Below are positions 24,600 through 32,947 of a stretch of DNA of 45,236 nucleotides, in pieces. Position 1 is the stretch's first letter; each line of letters begins with the position of its first letter. The stretch covers positions 1 to 45,236 of the forward strand of contig CAYQBA010000013.1 in NCBI GenBank assembly GCA_964415605.1. The letters run 5' to 3'. Position numbers and translations under genes: made by a program. Origin of the DNA: UCB3 sp964415605 (GTDB lineage Bacteria > Chloroflexota > Anaerolineae > Epilineales > Epilineaceae). The notes under the pieces are model-generated. The model was not told the DNA's origin and did not search any database. It saw nothing but the letters and a program-made list of their open reading frames with translations.

Positions 24600-25439
24600 A
24601 TGATGAACATGTGGCAACGCGCTTCGGCCGTGATGCGGCGCTGGGCGGCCGACTGGAACGACGACGATCGCGGCACGTCGATGATCACCACGGTGGTCAC
24701 CCTGCCGCTGTTTCTGGTCATCCTGCTCGGCATCTTCGGCTTGTTCAAGGTGCTGGCGGTCAAGTGGGTGATGAACCGCGGCGTCCAGGAGGCGGCTCAA
24801 TACCTCAGCGAGGACGGGCGCTACTGGGAGCTGAACAAGACGGTGGGCGGTACGGCGGGGGTCTCCAACACGTTGTTGCCGGCCGACTACTACGACATCG
24901 AGGCCAAGCGCATCGTCATCAGCCGGCTGCGCGACGTCTTCAACGACGACCAGATCTACAATGTCATCACCAAGACGCTCGTGGTCAACGTGACCGAGCC
25001 GATTCTGGCGGAGGTGCCCGGCGCCACGCCCGACCCCGACCGGATCGAGATCGGGCAGATCGACGACATCTGTGACAAGCCGCGCATCTACAAGGCCGAG
25101 GAGCCGGGCGAGTTCCGGCACTGGAACAACATTCGCTTCCGCGTCTACGCCGAGCTCGAGATGCCGCTGCCGTGGATGCCGTTCATCCCGTTCACGACGC
25201 AGATCACGCCGACGCTCAAGTTCGAGAACCGCGCGGTGGGCTACGTGCAGTGCCCGCGCTGGAACGGGACGCGCGAGGGGATGGTCATCGACAAGTCTCA
25301 GGAGCTCGCGCGCGAGGGCCCCGGCCTGAAGTACCGCAACATGGCCACGCCGTGGTTCCCCACGGTCACGCCGCTGCCGCCGCCGACCAGCACCATCACA
25401 CCGACGCAGGCGCTGCCAACCGTGACGGCCACGCCGTAA
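24600..25439 (+). CDS. TadE/TadG-like pseudopilin 3
   Basis: 279 residues. N-terminal basic region, then DRGTSMITTVVTLPLFLVIL, a TadE-like helix in which neither Glu nor Gln stands at position 5. The long external domain has a few Cys, and the C-terminus is a Thr/Pro-rich stalk (VTPLPPPTSTITPTQ) that could be glycosylated or span the wall. GGGAGG sits so close to ATG 24600 that the in-frame ATGs at 24603 or 24609 may be the true start. It is the last gene of the Tad locus; no TadD, TadF or secretin gene follows. Confidence 0.75.
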   Translation: MMNMWQRASAVMRRWAADWNDDDRGTSMITTVVTLPLFLVILLGIFGLFKVLAVKWVMNRGVQEAAQYLSEDGRYWELNKTVGGTAGVSNTLLPADYYDIEAKRIVISRLRDVFNDDQIYNVITKTLVVNVTEPILAEVPGATPDPDRIEIGQIDDICDKPRIYKAEEPGEFRHWNNIRFRVYAELEMPLPWMPFIPFTTQITPTLKFENRAVGYVQCPRWNGTREGMVIDKSQELAREGPGLKYRNMATPWFPTVTPLPPPTSTITPTQALPTVTATP

Positions 25440-25548
25440 GCAAGCGCCGGGAGCTGCCCTGCGCGCGGCACGGTCCCGCGCGCGGCGGGCACCGCGCGGT
25501 GCGGCAAAGCGCCGCGGCCGCATCGAGGCGGAGACATCGGGTGCTTCG

Positions 25549-25585
25549 TGCGACACGCTCCCCAGCCGCTGGGGAGCGTGTCGCA
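25549..25585. terminator. Long perfect inverted repeat after the Tad locus
   Basis: A 17-base-pair perfect stem (25549-25565 with 25569-25585; arm begins TGCGACACGCTCCCC) around a three-base core. It stands 110 bases after the last Tad gene and 52 bases before the Crp/Fnr start. A factor-independent terminator would be expected to have a T-run, which is absent, so it may be a terminator of another type, a processing site or an operator. Confidence 0.5.
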
Positions 25586-25637
25586 TGCGGGCGATGAAGC
25601 ACAGCATCACGCATGCCACCCGGCGCCCGCCGACGAC

Positions 25638-26414
25638 ATGGCTTCCCCAATGGCCCCAACCCATCCCGCTGCCAACCCCGCCGGTGACGTCGCCCGGCGC
25701 CTGGCCTCCGTGCCGTTCTTCGCGTCGCTTTCCACCGCGGACGTCGCCGCCATCGCGTCGAGCTTCACCTTCCGAACATGCGCCACCCAGACGGTCCTCT
25801 TCCACGAAGGCGAGCCGCCGCACCGGCTGTTCGTCGTCCTTGCCGGCTTCGTCAAACAGATCAAGCATGCGGAGGACGGCCGCGACGTCATCCTGCACAT
25901 CGCCATGGCCGGCGACCTCGTGGGGGGCGTGGCTGCCTTTGGCCGGCGCCCGCACCCGTTCACGGCGCAGGCCATGACGCCGTGCGAGGTGCTTGCGGTG
26001 GCCGGCGCCGACTTCGCCCGGATCATGGAACGCCACCCGAGCGTGGCGCGGCGAACGATCGATGACCTCAGCGTGCGGCTGATCGACGCCCACGAGAACC
26101 TCAAGAGCCTGGCCGTCGAACGCGTGGAGCAGCGCGTCGCCCGGCATCTCCTGCGCCTCGCGGCGCAGGCCGGGCGAACGGTGCCGGCCGGCATCGCGAT
26201 CGAGGTGCCGCTCACCCGCCAGGACGTGGCGGACATGGCGGGCACGACGGTCGAGACCGCCATCCGCGTCCTCAGCCGCTGGCGTCGGGACGGCTTGGTC
26301 GTCGATGTCGGGGGGTGCCTCGTGATCCAGGATCGGGCCGCGCTGGCCGTGGTCGCGGGCATGACCGCCGTCATGGCGGCCGGGGCCGGGGCCGGCTACA
26401 CTGGTGGCGATTAG
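25638..26414 (+). CDS. Crp/Fnr-family transcription regulator
   Basis: 258 residues. Cyclic-nucleotide-type beta-roll at ~20-135 (VLFHEGEPPHRLFVVLAG, then MAGDLVGGVAAFGRRPHPFT), a long dimer helix, and a C-terminal Crp-type helix-turn-helix (LTRQDVADMAGTTVETAIR, then VLSRWRRDGLV). The effector pocket lacks the GE-(x)-RSA signature of cAMP binders, and no N-terminal Fe-S cysteine cluster is present, so the signal is unknown. The frame is open upstream through the inverted repeat; ATG 25638 was chosen because the protein-like part begins there, and ATG 25650 is possible. The next gene encodes a ferredoxin, so redox-related control is plausible. Confidence 0.88.
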   Translation: MASPMAPTHPAANPAGDVARRLASVPFFASLSTADVAAIASSFTFRTCATQTVLFHEGEPPHRLFVVLAGFVKQIKHAEDGRDVILHIAMAGDLVGGVAAFGRRPHPFTAQAMTPCEVLAVAGADFARIMERHPSVARRTIDDLSVRLIDAHENLKSLAVERVEQRVARHLLRLAAQAGRTVPAGIAIEVPLTRQDVADMAGTTVETAIRVLSRWRRDGLVVDVGGCLVIQDRAALAVVAGMTAVMAAGAGAGYTGGD

Positions 26415-26518
26415 ACGAAGACGTGGCTTGATGGGCCGCCGTGGCGTGGGCAGGTGCGCAAACGCGCTCGGCCTGCCGGCCGGCCCGCCACGATCGAACT
26501 GCGCGAGGAGCCTTCGCC

Positions 26519-26815
26519 ATGACCCACGTCATCACCCAGCTGTGCACCCGGGAATCGGACTGCGTCGACGTTTGTCCGGTCAACTGCATCGTCCCCGGGC
26601 ACCCCGAGGCCGAGTGGCCGCTGTTCTATATCGACCCGGATATCTGCATCGATTGCGGCGCCTGCGTGCCGGTGTGCCCTCCGGAAGCGATCTTCCCGGA
26701 GATGGACGTCCCGGCCCAGTATACGGCCGACACGGCCCTGAACGCCCGCTTCTTCACCGAGGGCCCGGGCTACGCGGCCGGCGTGGCGTTGTACGAGCTC
26801 GGTCGCCACAAGTAG
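26519..26815 (+). CDS. Ferredoxin with two Fe-S clusters (7Fe or 8Fe type)
   Basis: 98 residues. The first cluster motif is CTRESDCVDVCPVNC, like the 3Fe/4Fe site of seven-iron ferredoxins, and the second is the regular CIDCGACVPVCP. A C-terminal extension (~55-98) is typical of the seven-iron class. It carries electrons in the cytoplasm; the partner is unknown. GAGGAGCC lies about 10 bases before the ATG. It follows the Crp/Fnr regulator by 104 bases and may be its target, though no clear binding site was recognised between them. Confidence 0.92.
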   Translation: MTHVITQLCTRESDCVDVCPVNCIVPGHPEAEWPLFYIDPDICIDCGACVPVCPPEAIFPEMDVPAQYTADTALNARFFTEGPGYAAGVALYELGRHK

Positions 26816-26918
26816 TGGGCCTACGGCCCGTCATGCGCGCCGCAGGTGAGGGCTCGACGTCGATGGCACCGGCGCGGCGGTGAGCCGCCGCGCCGGGCTT
26901 GTCGCCGCCCGGTTCCCT

Positions 26919-26948
26919 TTGACAGTCCCTCGCCGCCTGCCGTATACT
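26919..26948 (+). promoter_or_regulatory. Sigma70 promoter of the phzF-like/hutI genes
   Basis: TTGACA (26919-26924), 18 bases, TATACT (26943-26948). The -35 box is perfect and the -10 box matches five of six. The -10 box lies in the spacer of a perfect inverted repeat. Confidence 0.85.
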
Positions 26949-26962
26949 GCCCGGCAGGCGGC
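26932..26962. promoter_or_regulatory. Inverted-repeat operator around the -10 box
   Basis: GCCGCCTGCCG (26932-26942) and CGGCAGGCGGC (26952-26962) are perfect 11-base arms. The nine bases between them contain TATACT. A dimeric regulator bound here would block the promoter. The regulator is not identified. Confidence 0.6.
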
Positions 26963-27032
26963 CTGAGCGCGGGCTGCCGCGCGTGCCGTGCGCTCTCGGG
27001 CCGGCGCCGCCGCTCAGCGCAGGAGACCGCGT

Positions 27033-27941
27033 GTGCGCAAGGTGCACTTCATTCAGGCGGACGTGTTCAGTGACAGCCCGTTCGGCGGCAACCCCGTCGT
27101 GGTGGTGCCCGATGCCCGGGGGATGACGGCCGATGAGATGCAGGCCCTCGTCCGCGGCATGAGCTTCGCCGAGACCGCGTTTGTCGTGCCGCCCAGCTTG
27201 CCGGGCGCCGCCTTCGCGTTGCGGTGTTTCACCCCCACCACCGAGGTGGCCTACTCCGGCCATCAGCTCCTCGGCGCCACGTTCGTCATGGCCGGGCGCG
27301 GCCCGCTGCCGCTCGCCGACGGCCGGTCGCAGGTGCTGGTCCAGATCGGCGACGATGTCGTGCCGGTGACCCTCGGCCATGGGCCGGACGGCCGAATCCT
27401 GCGGGTTGCGGCCCTCGACCAGCCCGCGCAGTTCGTGCGCGTCGTCGACGACTTCAGCACGACCGCGGCCGCGCTGTCCACCGACCCGCTCGAGATCCTC
27501 CACACCGGTCTGCCTCTCCAGGTGGTGCAGACCGGATTGTCGTGCCTCATCGTGCCGATGCGGTCGCTGCGCGCCGTTCGGGCCGTGCTGCCGATGCGCC
27601 AGGCCCTGGACGCCGCCCTGCAGGACGTGGGTGCCGTGTGCGCGCTCGTCTTCTCCACCGAGACGCTAGCCGCGCGCAACGACGTGCACGTGCGGGTGTT
27701 CGCCCCGCCGCTCGGGATTGACGAGGATCCCGCGACCGGCAGCGCCAACGGCGCCCTGGCGGCCTATCTCTGGCGACACGGCGTGAAGTCCGCCCCGCAC
27801 GCGCGCCTGCGGTGCGAGCAAGGCAGCGAGATCGGGCGCCCGAGCGTCGTCGAGATCGAGGTCGACGCCGTCGCGCAGCCGATCGCGATCCTCGTCGGCG
27901 GCCGCGTCGCGCGCAGCGTCGAAGGCAGCGTGTTCTTCTAG
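27033..27941 (+). CDS. PhzF-family isomerase/epimerase
   Basis: 302 residues, two DapF-like halves. The family's catalytic Glu stands in MSFAETAFVVPP (residue ~47), and the second half has GIDEDPATGSANGALAAYL, a strong PhzF signature. The substrate of most family members is unknown; phenazine synthesis is not implied, as no phz genes are present. The GTG start has AGGAG seven bases upstream and makes the protein begin with the family's RKVHFIQADVFS. It is followed by hutI after 89 bases, downstream of a strong promoter shared by both. Confidence 0.92.
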   Translation: MRKVHFIQADVFSDSPFGGNPVVVVPDARGMTADEMQALVRGMSFAETAFVVPPSLPGAAFALRCFTPTTEVAYSGHQLLGATFVMAGRGPLPLADGRSQVLVQIGDDVVPVTLGHGPDGRILRVAALDQPAQFVRVVDDFSTTAAALSTDPLEILHTGLPLQVVQTGLSCLIVPMRSLRAVRAVLPMRQALDAALQDVGAVCALVFSTETLAARNDVHVRVFAPPLGIDEDPATGSANGALAAYLWRHGVKSAPHARLRCEQGSEIGRPSVVEIEVDAVAQPIAILVGGRVARSVEGSVFF

Positions 27942-28030
27942 GTGCACTCCCCTCCCGACCTTCGCCCGCGATCCGACGCTCGACCGGCGGCCCGCTGCCC
28001 ATCGGGGGGCTGGCCGGCCGGAGCACGCCC

Positions 28031-29308
28031 GTGATCGCTGATCTCATCATCGAGAACGCCACGCTCGTGACGGTGGCCGGCGGGCACGGCCCGCTGCGCG
28101 GGGCGCGCCAGGCCGACCTTGGCATCGTCCCGGCCGGCGCCGTGGCGGTGTCCGGCGGGCGCATCGCGGCAGCCGGCGAGCGCGACGCGGTGCTGCGCGT
28201 ATGCGGGGAGCCGGCCACGCCGGTGTTCGACGCCGGCCGGCGCGTCGTGCTGCCGGGGTTCGTCGACGCGCACACCCATCCGGTCTGGGCCGGGAGCCGC
28301 GCGGCCGAGCTCGAACAGCGCATCGCCGGGGCGACGTACGTCGAGATCATGGCCGCCGGCGGCGGCATCGGCAGCACGGTGCGCGCCACGCGCGCCGCGC
28401 CGGACGACGCCCTGCTGTCCGACCTCCTGGGGCGCCTGGACCGCCTCCTCGCCTTCGGAGTGACCACCGTCGAGGCCAAGACCGGCTACGGGCTGTCGAC
28501 GGCCGAGGAGTTGCGCCACCTGGCGCTGCTCGCCGAAGCGGACCGGCGGCACCCGGTGCACATCGTCCCGACGTTTCTCGGCGCGCACGCCGTGCCCGAC
28601 GAGTATCGCGGTCGGCCGGACGCCTTCGTCGACCTGATCGTCGACGAGATGCTCCCGGCCGTGGCCGCGGCGTGGCCCGGGGTGTTCTGTGACGTGTTCT
28701 GCGACGACGGGGCGTTCACGTTGGCGCAGGCCGAGCGCATCTTACGGCGCGCGGCCAACCTCGGCCTCAAGCTCAAGGCGCACAGCGACGAGTTCGCCAA
28801 CCTCGGCTGCTCGGCGCTGGCAGCCGGCCTCGGCGCCACGAGCATCGACCACCTGGTCGTGGCCACCGTGGAGGACATCGCCGCCCTCGCCGCCCGCGGC
28901 AGCGTGGCCGTGTTGTTGCCCGGCACGACGCTTGGGCTGGGGTCCACGCGCTTCGCGCCGGCACGGGAGATGGTGGCCCACGGCGTACCGGTGGCGCTCG
29001 GCACCGATCTCAATCCCGGCACGTGCCCCAGCGAGAGCATGCCGCTCATGCTGGCCCTGGCCGCGCGCTACTTGCGCCTGACCCCCGCCGAGGCCATCGT
29101 GGCCGCCACGCGCAACGCCGCCTACGCCTCAGGGCGCGGCGACGTGGTCGGGCGGCTGGAAGACGGGTTCGCGGCCGACCTCGTGGTCCTCGACGCCGAT
29201 GACTATCGGGACCTGGCCTACCGATTCGGGGGAAACCCCGTCGCGCGGGTGATGTGCGGCGGACGCTGGGTTGAGGTCGACGGCGTGACGCGCCCCGGCG
29301 CGTGCTAG
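28031..29308 (+). CDS. hutI: Imidazolonepropionase
   Basis: 425 residues; hydrolyses imidazolone-propionate to formiminoglutamate in histidine degradation (cytoplasmic, metal-dependent amidohydrolase). Metal ligands are visible in DAHTHPVWAG, and the family signatures KTGYGLSTAEE, HSDEFANLG, IDHLV and TDLNPGTCPSESMPL are in place. The N-terminal insertion (~20-30, GGHGPLRGARQ) is somewhat long. The GTG start precedes IADLIIENATLVTV, the normal beginning of the fold. No other hut genes are in the window; its neighbour is the PhzF-like gene, so the rest of the pathway must lie elsewhere. Confidence 0.95.
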   Translation: MIADLIIENATLVTVAGGHGPLRGARQADLGIVPAGAVAVSGGRIAAAGERDAVLRVCGEPATPVFDAGRRVVLPGFVDAHTHPVWAGSRAAELEQRIAGATYVEIMAAGGGIGSTVRATRAAPDDALLSDLLGRLDRLLAFGVTTVEAKTGYGLSTAEELRHLALLAEADRRHPVHIVPTFLGAHAVPDEYRGRPDAFVDLIVDEMLPAVAAAWPGVFCDVFCDDGAFTLAQAERILRRAANLGLKLKAHSDEFANLGCSALAAGLGATSIDHLVVATVEDIAALAARGSVAVLLPGTTLGLGSTRFAPAREMVAHGVPVALGTDLNPGTCPSESMPLMLALAARYLRLTPAEAIVAATRNAAYASGRGDVVGRLEDGFAADLVVLDADDYRDLAYRFGGNPVARVMCGGRWVEVDGVTRPGAC

Positions 29309-29315
29309 CCGCACG

Positions 29316-29342
29316 CCTTACCCGCACGCGCCGCGGGTAAGG
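29316..29342 (+). terminator. Hairpin after hutI
   Basis: CCTTACCCGC (29316-29325) and GCGGGTAAGG (29333-29342) form a perfect ten-base-pair stem with a seven-base loop eight bases after the hutI stop. There is no T-run. It lies between convergent genes and may act in both directions. Confidence 0.55.
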
Positions 29343-29401
29343 GCGGGAGCCTACGACCAGCCTGGTGCGTGCGGTTCACCCGCGACGAGGGTCCGGGGCG
29401 G

Positions 29402-29518
29402 CTAGTTGAGCATCACGGCAAAGCCGCTGATCACCATGCTGATCGCGACGAGGATGCCGACGACGATCAGGATCTTTTCGTTGCGGGTGCGCTTGGAAGC
29501 GCGGCGCTTGCGGGCCAT
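29402..29518 (-). CDS. 38-residue basic membrane protein
   Basis: A small protein MARKRRASKRTRNEK followed by one membrane helix (ILIVVGILVAISMVISGF) and AVMLN. The ATG was chosen because GGGAGAGA lies about eight bases upstream and the highly basic cytosolic start follows directly; the frame is open further upstream without support. The positive-inside rule places the N-terminus in the cytoplasm. The function is unknown. It converges on hutI. Confidence 0.6.
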   Translation of the reverse strand: MARKRRASKRTRNEKILIVVGILVAISMVISGFAVMLN

Positions 29519-29685
29519 GTCCGTTCTCTCCCGGGCCGCCGTCACGCGGCCCACCCATATCGTGATGATGGCGGCGAACCACCGCCGCGACGGCGGTTGA
29601 ATCGCGGCCGACAATCATAGCCATCGCGGTGTGGAGCCGCCAACCCGCGCCGCCGTCGATGCCCGCTTCGCCCTGCCTTCGGGAA

Positions 29686-30774
29686 TCACGGATGGATGGG
29701 TCGGAGCGGCGAAGGGGGTTCGCCGAGGAGCGGGATGGGCTGCTCCGGCACCGTCGCGCTGTCCGTCCCGGCCATGTCTGACCACGGATCAAACGGGCGC
29801 AAGGGCGTCGGCGGGTACAGGACCACGGGCATGCGCGGGATGCCGTGCGCATCGATCAGCCCGAACTCGAGCTCGGTGGCGTAGCTCTCGGGCTCGACGT
29901 CGACCGTCGCATCGAGCACCGAGGCGGGCTCCGGGGTGGTGGTGATGCCGACGACGACCATGGCCAGCGCGATGAGGGCGACGGATCCGAACTCGGCGGC
30001 CACCGAGCGGTTCAGGCGCCCGGCCAGGAACTGCTGCGTCAGGCCGGTGAGCGTGTAGAATGCGAGCAGGATCAAGGCGCCGCCGTACAGGGCGCTGAGG
30101 CCCAGGGCGTTGAGCGGCCAGCTGACCTGACCGGCGACGACGGCGATGACGAAAGCGTACAGCCACGTGGTCTCGAGGTTCTCCTCGGTGCTGCGGAGGA
30201 GCTCGAGCGCCAGCGGGAAGGTGACGACGATCACCGCCGTCGACGAGATCAGGCTGCGCGCCTGGAGGCTGTAGATGAACGCGTAAAGGGCGAGCGCCGC
30301 GCCATAGGTGGCGATGTTGAGGCCGAGGCGCGCGGTGCGGAACCACGGCGTGTCGAGGCGGACCGTGCCGCATTCGCCCGCGACCACGAGCGAGAGCAGG
30401 ACACCGAGCAGGACGATATCGCCAAGCCAGACGCTGGGGCTGCCGAACTGCTGCGGCACGACGGTGGCGGCGGCGAGGGTTACGAGGCCCGGCAAGATCC
30501 AGAACGTCGTGGAATAGCGCAGGTCGATGTGTCGGTGACCGGAGATCCGCCGCACCAAGCCGTCCATCCCCAAGGCGACGAGCAGGATCAGGAGCCCGGC
30601 CAGCACCCAACGCGCGCTCACGTCGATGCCGAGCGGCGAGCCGAAGACGTTGAACGCGATCGAGCGGGTCGGGAAGACCGCTGCCGACGACATCGCCACG
30701 CCGGACATGACCAGGCACACCAGGAGCATGATCCGGTCTTCGGGGAAGGCGCGCGGCTGAGCGGTCATGGGCAT
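29686..30774 (-). CDS. Polytopic membrane protein of unknown function
   Basis: 362 residues with about nine to ten hydrophobic helices between residues ~15 and ~280 (for example IMLLVCLVMSGVAMSSA, WVLAGLLILLVALGMDGL and IALAMVVVGITTT), followed by a ~75-residue hydrophilic, Pro-rich tail (PVVLYPPTPLRPFDPWS). The layout resembles uncharacterised membrane proteins common in Chloroflexota (a DUF5656-like family is possible but unchecked). Three starts compete (TTG 30777, ATG 30774, ATG 30768); the middle one is given. It lies 79 bases after the flavin-reductase-like gene, in the same direction as the mevalonate genes. Confidence 0.7.
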   Translation of the reverse strand: MPMTAQPRAFPEDRIMLLVCLVMSGVAMSSAAVFPTRSIAFNVFGSPLGIDVSARWVLAGLLILLVALGMDGLVRRISGHRHIDLRYSTTFWILPGLVTLAAATVVPQQFGSPSVWLGDIVLLGVLLSLVVAGECGTVRLDTPWFRTARLGLNIATYGAALALYAFIYSLQARSLISSTAVIVVTFPLALELLRSTEENLETTWLYAFVIAVVAGQVSWPLNALGLSALYGGALILLAFYTLTGLTQQFLAGRLNRSVAAEFGSVALIALAMVVVGITTTPEPASVLDATVDVEPESYATELEFGLIDAHGIPRMPVVLYPPTPLRPFDPWSDMAGTDSATVPEQPIPLLGEPPSPLRPIHP

Positions 30775-30853
30775 CAATCCTACTGCCCCACGGCCGAAAC
30801 GCTAAACCCGGTTGCCCTCAAGGCGCCGGCGACCGGACGGCGGACGGCCGGCG

Positions 30854-31498
30854 CTATTCCGCCGCCGGCGGCGCGCCGACCGAACGCCAGTCCGGGATCC
30901 GCATCATGAACGGGTCGCGCGTGCGGCTGTAGAGCGGGCCCCCCATGCGCGCGATGGCGCCCAGCGCGGCCTGATCGACCTTGAGGTCGGCGTCGACGAG
31001 GTCGGCGCGGATATGCCACATCACGATGCGCGCCACGAACAGCGCGCTGACGCGCGGTGGTTCGCCGAGGTGCAGGGTGTGCATCACCTGGCACTCGATG
31101 TGGATCGGCGACTCGGCGATGCGCGGCGGGCGCACGATGGTCGCCGGCACCGGTGCCAGGCCGGCGACGGCCAGCTCGTCGACGCCCGGCGGGAAGTCGG
31201 CGGCCGTGACGTTCATCCGCTCCGCGAGATCCTCGGTGACCATGTTGACGACGAACTCGCCGGTGGCCTCGATGTTCGCGCGCGTGTCCTTCGGCTGGCC
31301 GCCTCGGCTGCCGACGCTGACGGCCAGCGCCGGGACGTAAGAGTGGCAGCCCATGAAATAGCTGAACGGCGCCAGGTTGACGTGTCCATCGGTGTCGAGG
31401 CTCGTGATCCATGCGATGGGCCGCGGCACGATCGTGCCGATCGTGAGCTTGTGCCGCTGTTCGGGCGTGAGGGTGGCGGGGTCGAGCGCAAGATGCAT
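30854..31498 (-). CDS. Flavin reductase-like FMN-binding protein
   Basis: 214 residues, split-barrel flavin-reductase fold. Typical motifs are IGTIVPRPIAWITSLDTDG, NLAPFSYFMGCHSYVPALAV and DTRANIEATGEFVVNMV. Proteins of this group bind FMN and act as reductases or flavoprotein partners; the substrate is unknown. Its start is 9 bases after the stop of the decarboxylase gene, so it belongs to the same transcript as the mevalonate branch genes, which suggests a link worth testing, although none is established. Confidence 0.88.
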   Translation of the reverse strand: MHLALDPATLTPEQRHKLTIGTIVPRPIAWITSLDTDGHVNLAPFSYFMGCHSYVPALAVSVGSRGGQPKDTRANIEATGEFVVNMVTEDLAERMNVTAADFPPGVDELAVAGLAPVPATIVRPPRIAESPIHIECQVMHTLHLGEPPRVSALFVARIVMWHIRADLVDADLKVDQAALGAIARMGGPLYSRTRDPFMMRIPDWRSVGAPPAAE

Positions 31499-31507
31499 GG
31501 TTTGGCC

Positions 31508-32491
31508 TCAGGGGCTCGCGATGGGGGCCAGGCAGGCCGCGCCGGCGACATGGTTGTGGAGCCATGCCGCGACATAATCGAGCGCGCGCAGGCCGGCCTC
31601 GACCTCGCCAGCCGCCGCTCCCTCGCAGATGAGGTGGACGTTGGGGCCGGCGTCGAGCGTGAACCACACCGGCAGGCCGGCATCGCGCCATGCGCGCACT
31701 TGGTGCAGCAACGCCACGGTCTCGGGCGTCCAGTAGAGGACGGCCGGGCGCCCGGTGAGGGCGATGGCGTGCAGCGCCAGCGCCTCGGCCTCGATGGCCG
31801 GGCCCAGGACCGCGATGTCACGGTCCAGAATGGCCTGGCGGACCCGTGGGGTCTCGGCCTGCAGCGCGGCGATGCGCGCCGCGAAGAACGGGCTGCCCAG
31901 CGCGGCGCCGTGGCCGTCGGTCGATCCGGTGCGCTTGTGGTCGCGGCTGACCACGGCGACGATGTCGCGCAGGTCCCAATGCTCCGGCGGGGCGATCGAG
32001 GCCGCGAACGATTGGGCGTCTTCGCCGGCCGCGTGCCATTCGACGAAGCCCGGCGGCACCGAGCGTGCCGCCGAGCCGGATCCACGGCGCGCCAGCGCCG
32101 AGAGCTCGGGCTCGGGCAGCGTCAGGCCGGCCGCGGCCGCCCCGGCCAGCGTCAGCGCCGCGAAGGCCGACGCCGAAGACGCGATCCCGGTACCCATCGG
32201 GAAGCTGTTGGCGGATTCGACCTCCGCCGGCGCGCGGATGCCGGCGCGGGCGCGGATGAGGTCGAGGTGGCGCGCCACGCGCTCGGCCGGCGCCCCCGTG
32301 CGCTCCGCGCCGTCGATGACCACGCGGTCAGCCACCAGGTTTGTGTCGAAGCGCACCGTGGTGGTGGTCGTGGCCGCGCTGAGGTTCATCGACAGGCTGC
32401 TGTTGAAGGGCAGCCGGAGGCCGGGTGCCAGGTTGCCCCAGTATTTGATGAAGGCGATGTTGGCGGACGCGATGGCGGTGGCCGAGGTCAT
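31508..32491 (-). CDS. Phosphomevalonate (or diphosphomevalonate) decarboxylase
   Basis: 327 residues, GHMP-kinase fold. Family landmarks: SANIAFIKYWGN (the Lys of IKYWG), the phosphate loop FPMGTGIASSASAFAAL, GSGSAARSVPPGFVEW and the catalytic Asp in FTLDAGPNVHLI. The classical enzyme decarboxylates diphosphomevalonate to IPP, but an isopentenyl phosphate kinase gene lies 456 bases upstream on the same strand and no phosphomevalonate kinase is visible. The phosphate loop also departs from the usual PTAAGLASSAAG. It is therefore more likely to act on 5-phosphomevalonate and give isopentenyl phosphate, as described for Roseiflexus castenholzii. Substrate specificity cannot be read with certainty from sequence. 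Confidence 0.88.
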   Translation of the reverse strand: MTSATAIASANIAFIKYWGNLAPGLRLPFNSSLSMNLSAATTTTTVRFDTNLVADRVVIDGAERTGAPAERVARHLDLIRARAGIRAPAEVESANSFPMGTGIASSASAFAALTLAGAAAAGLTLPEPELSALARRGSGSAARSVPPGFVEWHAAGEDAQSFAASIAPPEHWDLRDIVAVVSRDHKRTGSTDGHGAALGSPFFAARIAALQAETPRVRQAILDRDIAVLGPAIEAEALALHAIALTGRPAVLYWTPETVALLHQVRAWRDAGLPVWFTLDAGPNVHLICEGAAAGEVEAGLRALDYVAAWLHNHVAGAACLAPIASP

Positions 32492-32527
32492 GGGCAGGGT
32501 GGGTTCATGGGTGTGGGCCTGGTGACG

Positions 32528-32785
32528 CTAGCGGATCAAGCGGACGACGAGCAAGAGGACGACCGCCCCGATGAACGCGACGACGATATCGCCCACGGTG
32601 CCCGCCGGCGTGATCGCCAGGTTGAGCTGGCGCAGGATCCATCCGCCGACGAACGAGCCGATGATGCCGGTCAGCACCGTCGGCAGCAGGCCGCCCCGGA
32701 TGCCGCCGACGACGAGGTTGGCCAGCCAACCGGCAACGGCGCCGATGATGATCCAGATCACGATGGTCTCGACGGTGAGCGTCAT
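32528..32785 (-). CDS. GlsB/YeaQ/YmgE-type small membrane protein
   Basis: 85 residues with three membrane helices (IVIWIIIGAVAGWLANLVVG, then LPTVLTGIIGSFVGGWIL and a C-terminal VVAFIGAVVLLLVVRLIR). The glycine pattern is that of the transglycosylase-associated/GlsB family, which is linked to stress resistance but has no known reaction. It lies between the isopentenyl phosphate kinase and the decarboxylase genes on the same strand. The insertion may be fortuitous. GAGGAGCC lies just before the ATG. Confidence 0.9.
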   Translation of the reverse strand: MTLTVETIVIWIIIGAVAGWLANLVVGGIRGGLLPTVLTGIIGSFVGGWILRQLNLAITPAGTVGDIVVAFIGAVVLLLVVRLIR

Positions 32786-32947
32786 GTGATGGCTCCTCTG
32801 ATGGAATGGCTGGGTGCGGACCGGGCGTGGCGACCATCCTGCGGCCGCGGGGCGTGGATCAACCGCAGCGTCGAAGCCTCGACCCCGGGGGCGTTGCCCG
32901 GCACCCCCACAGTGTAGCGTGGCCGGCGCGGATGTCCAGTCCCCACC

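Noticed and set aside
27033..27941. PhzF-like gene as sign of phenazine biosynthesis
   Set aside because: No other phz genes nearby; most PhzF-family proteins have unrelated or unknown substrates.
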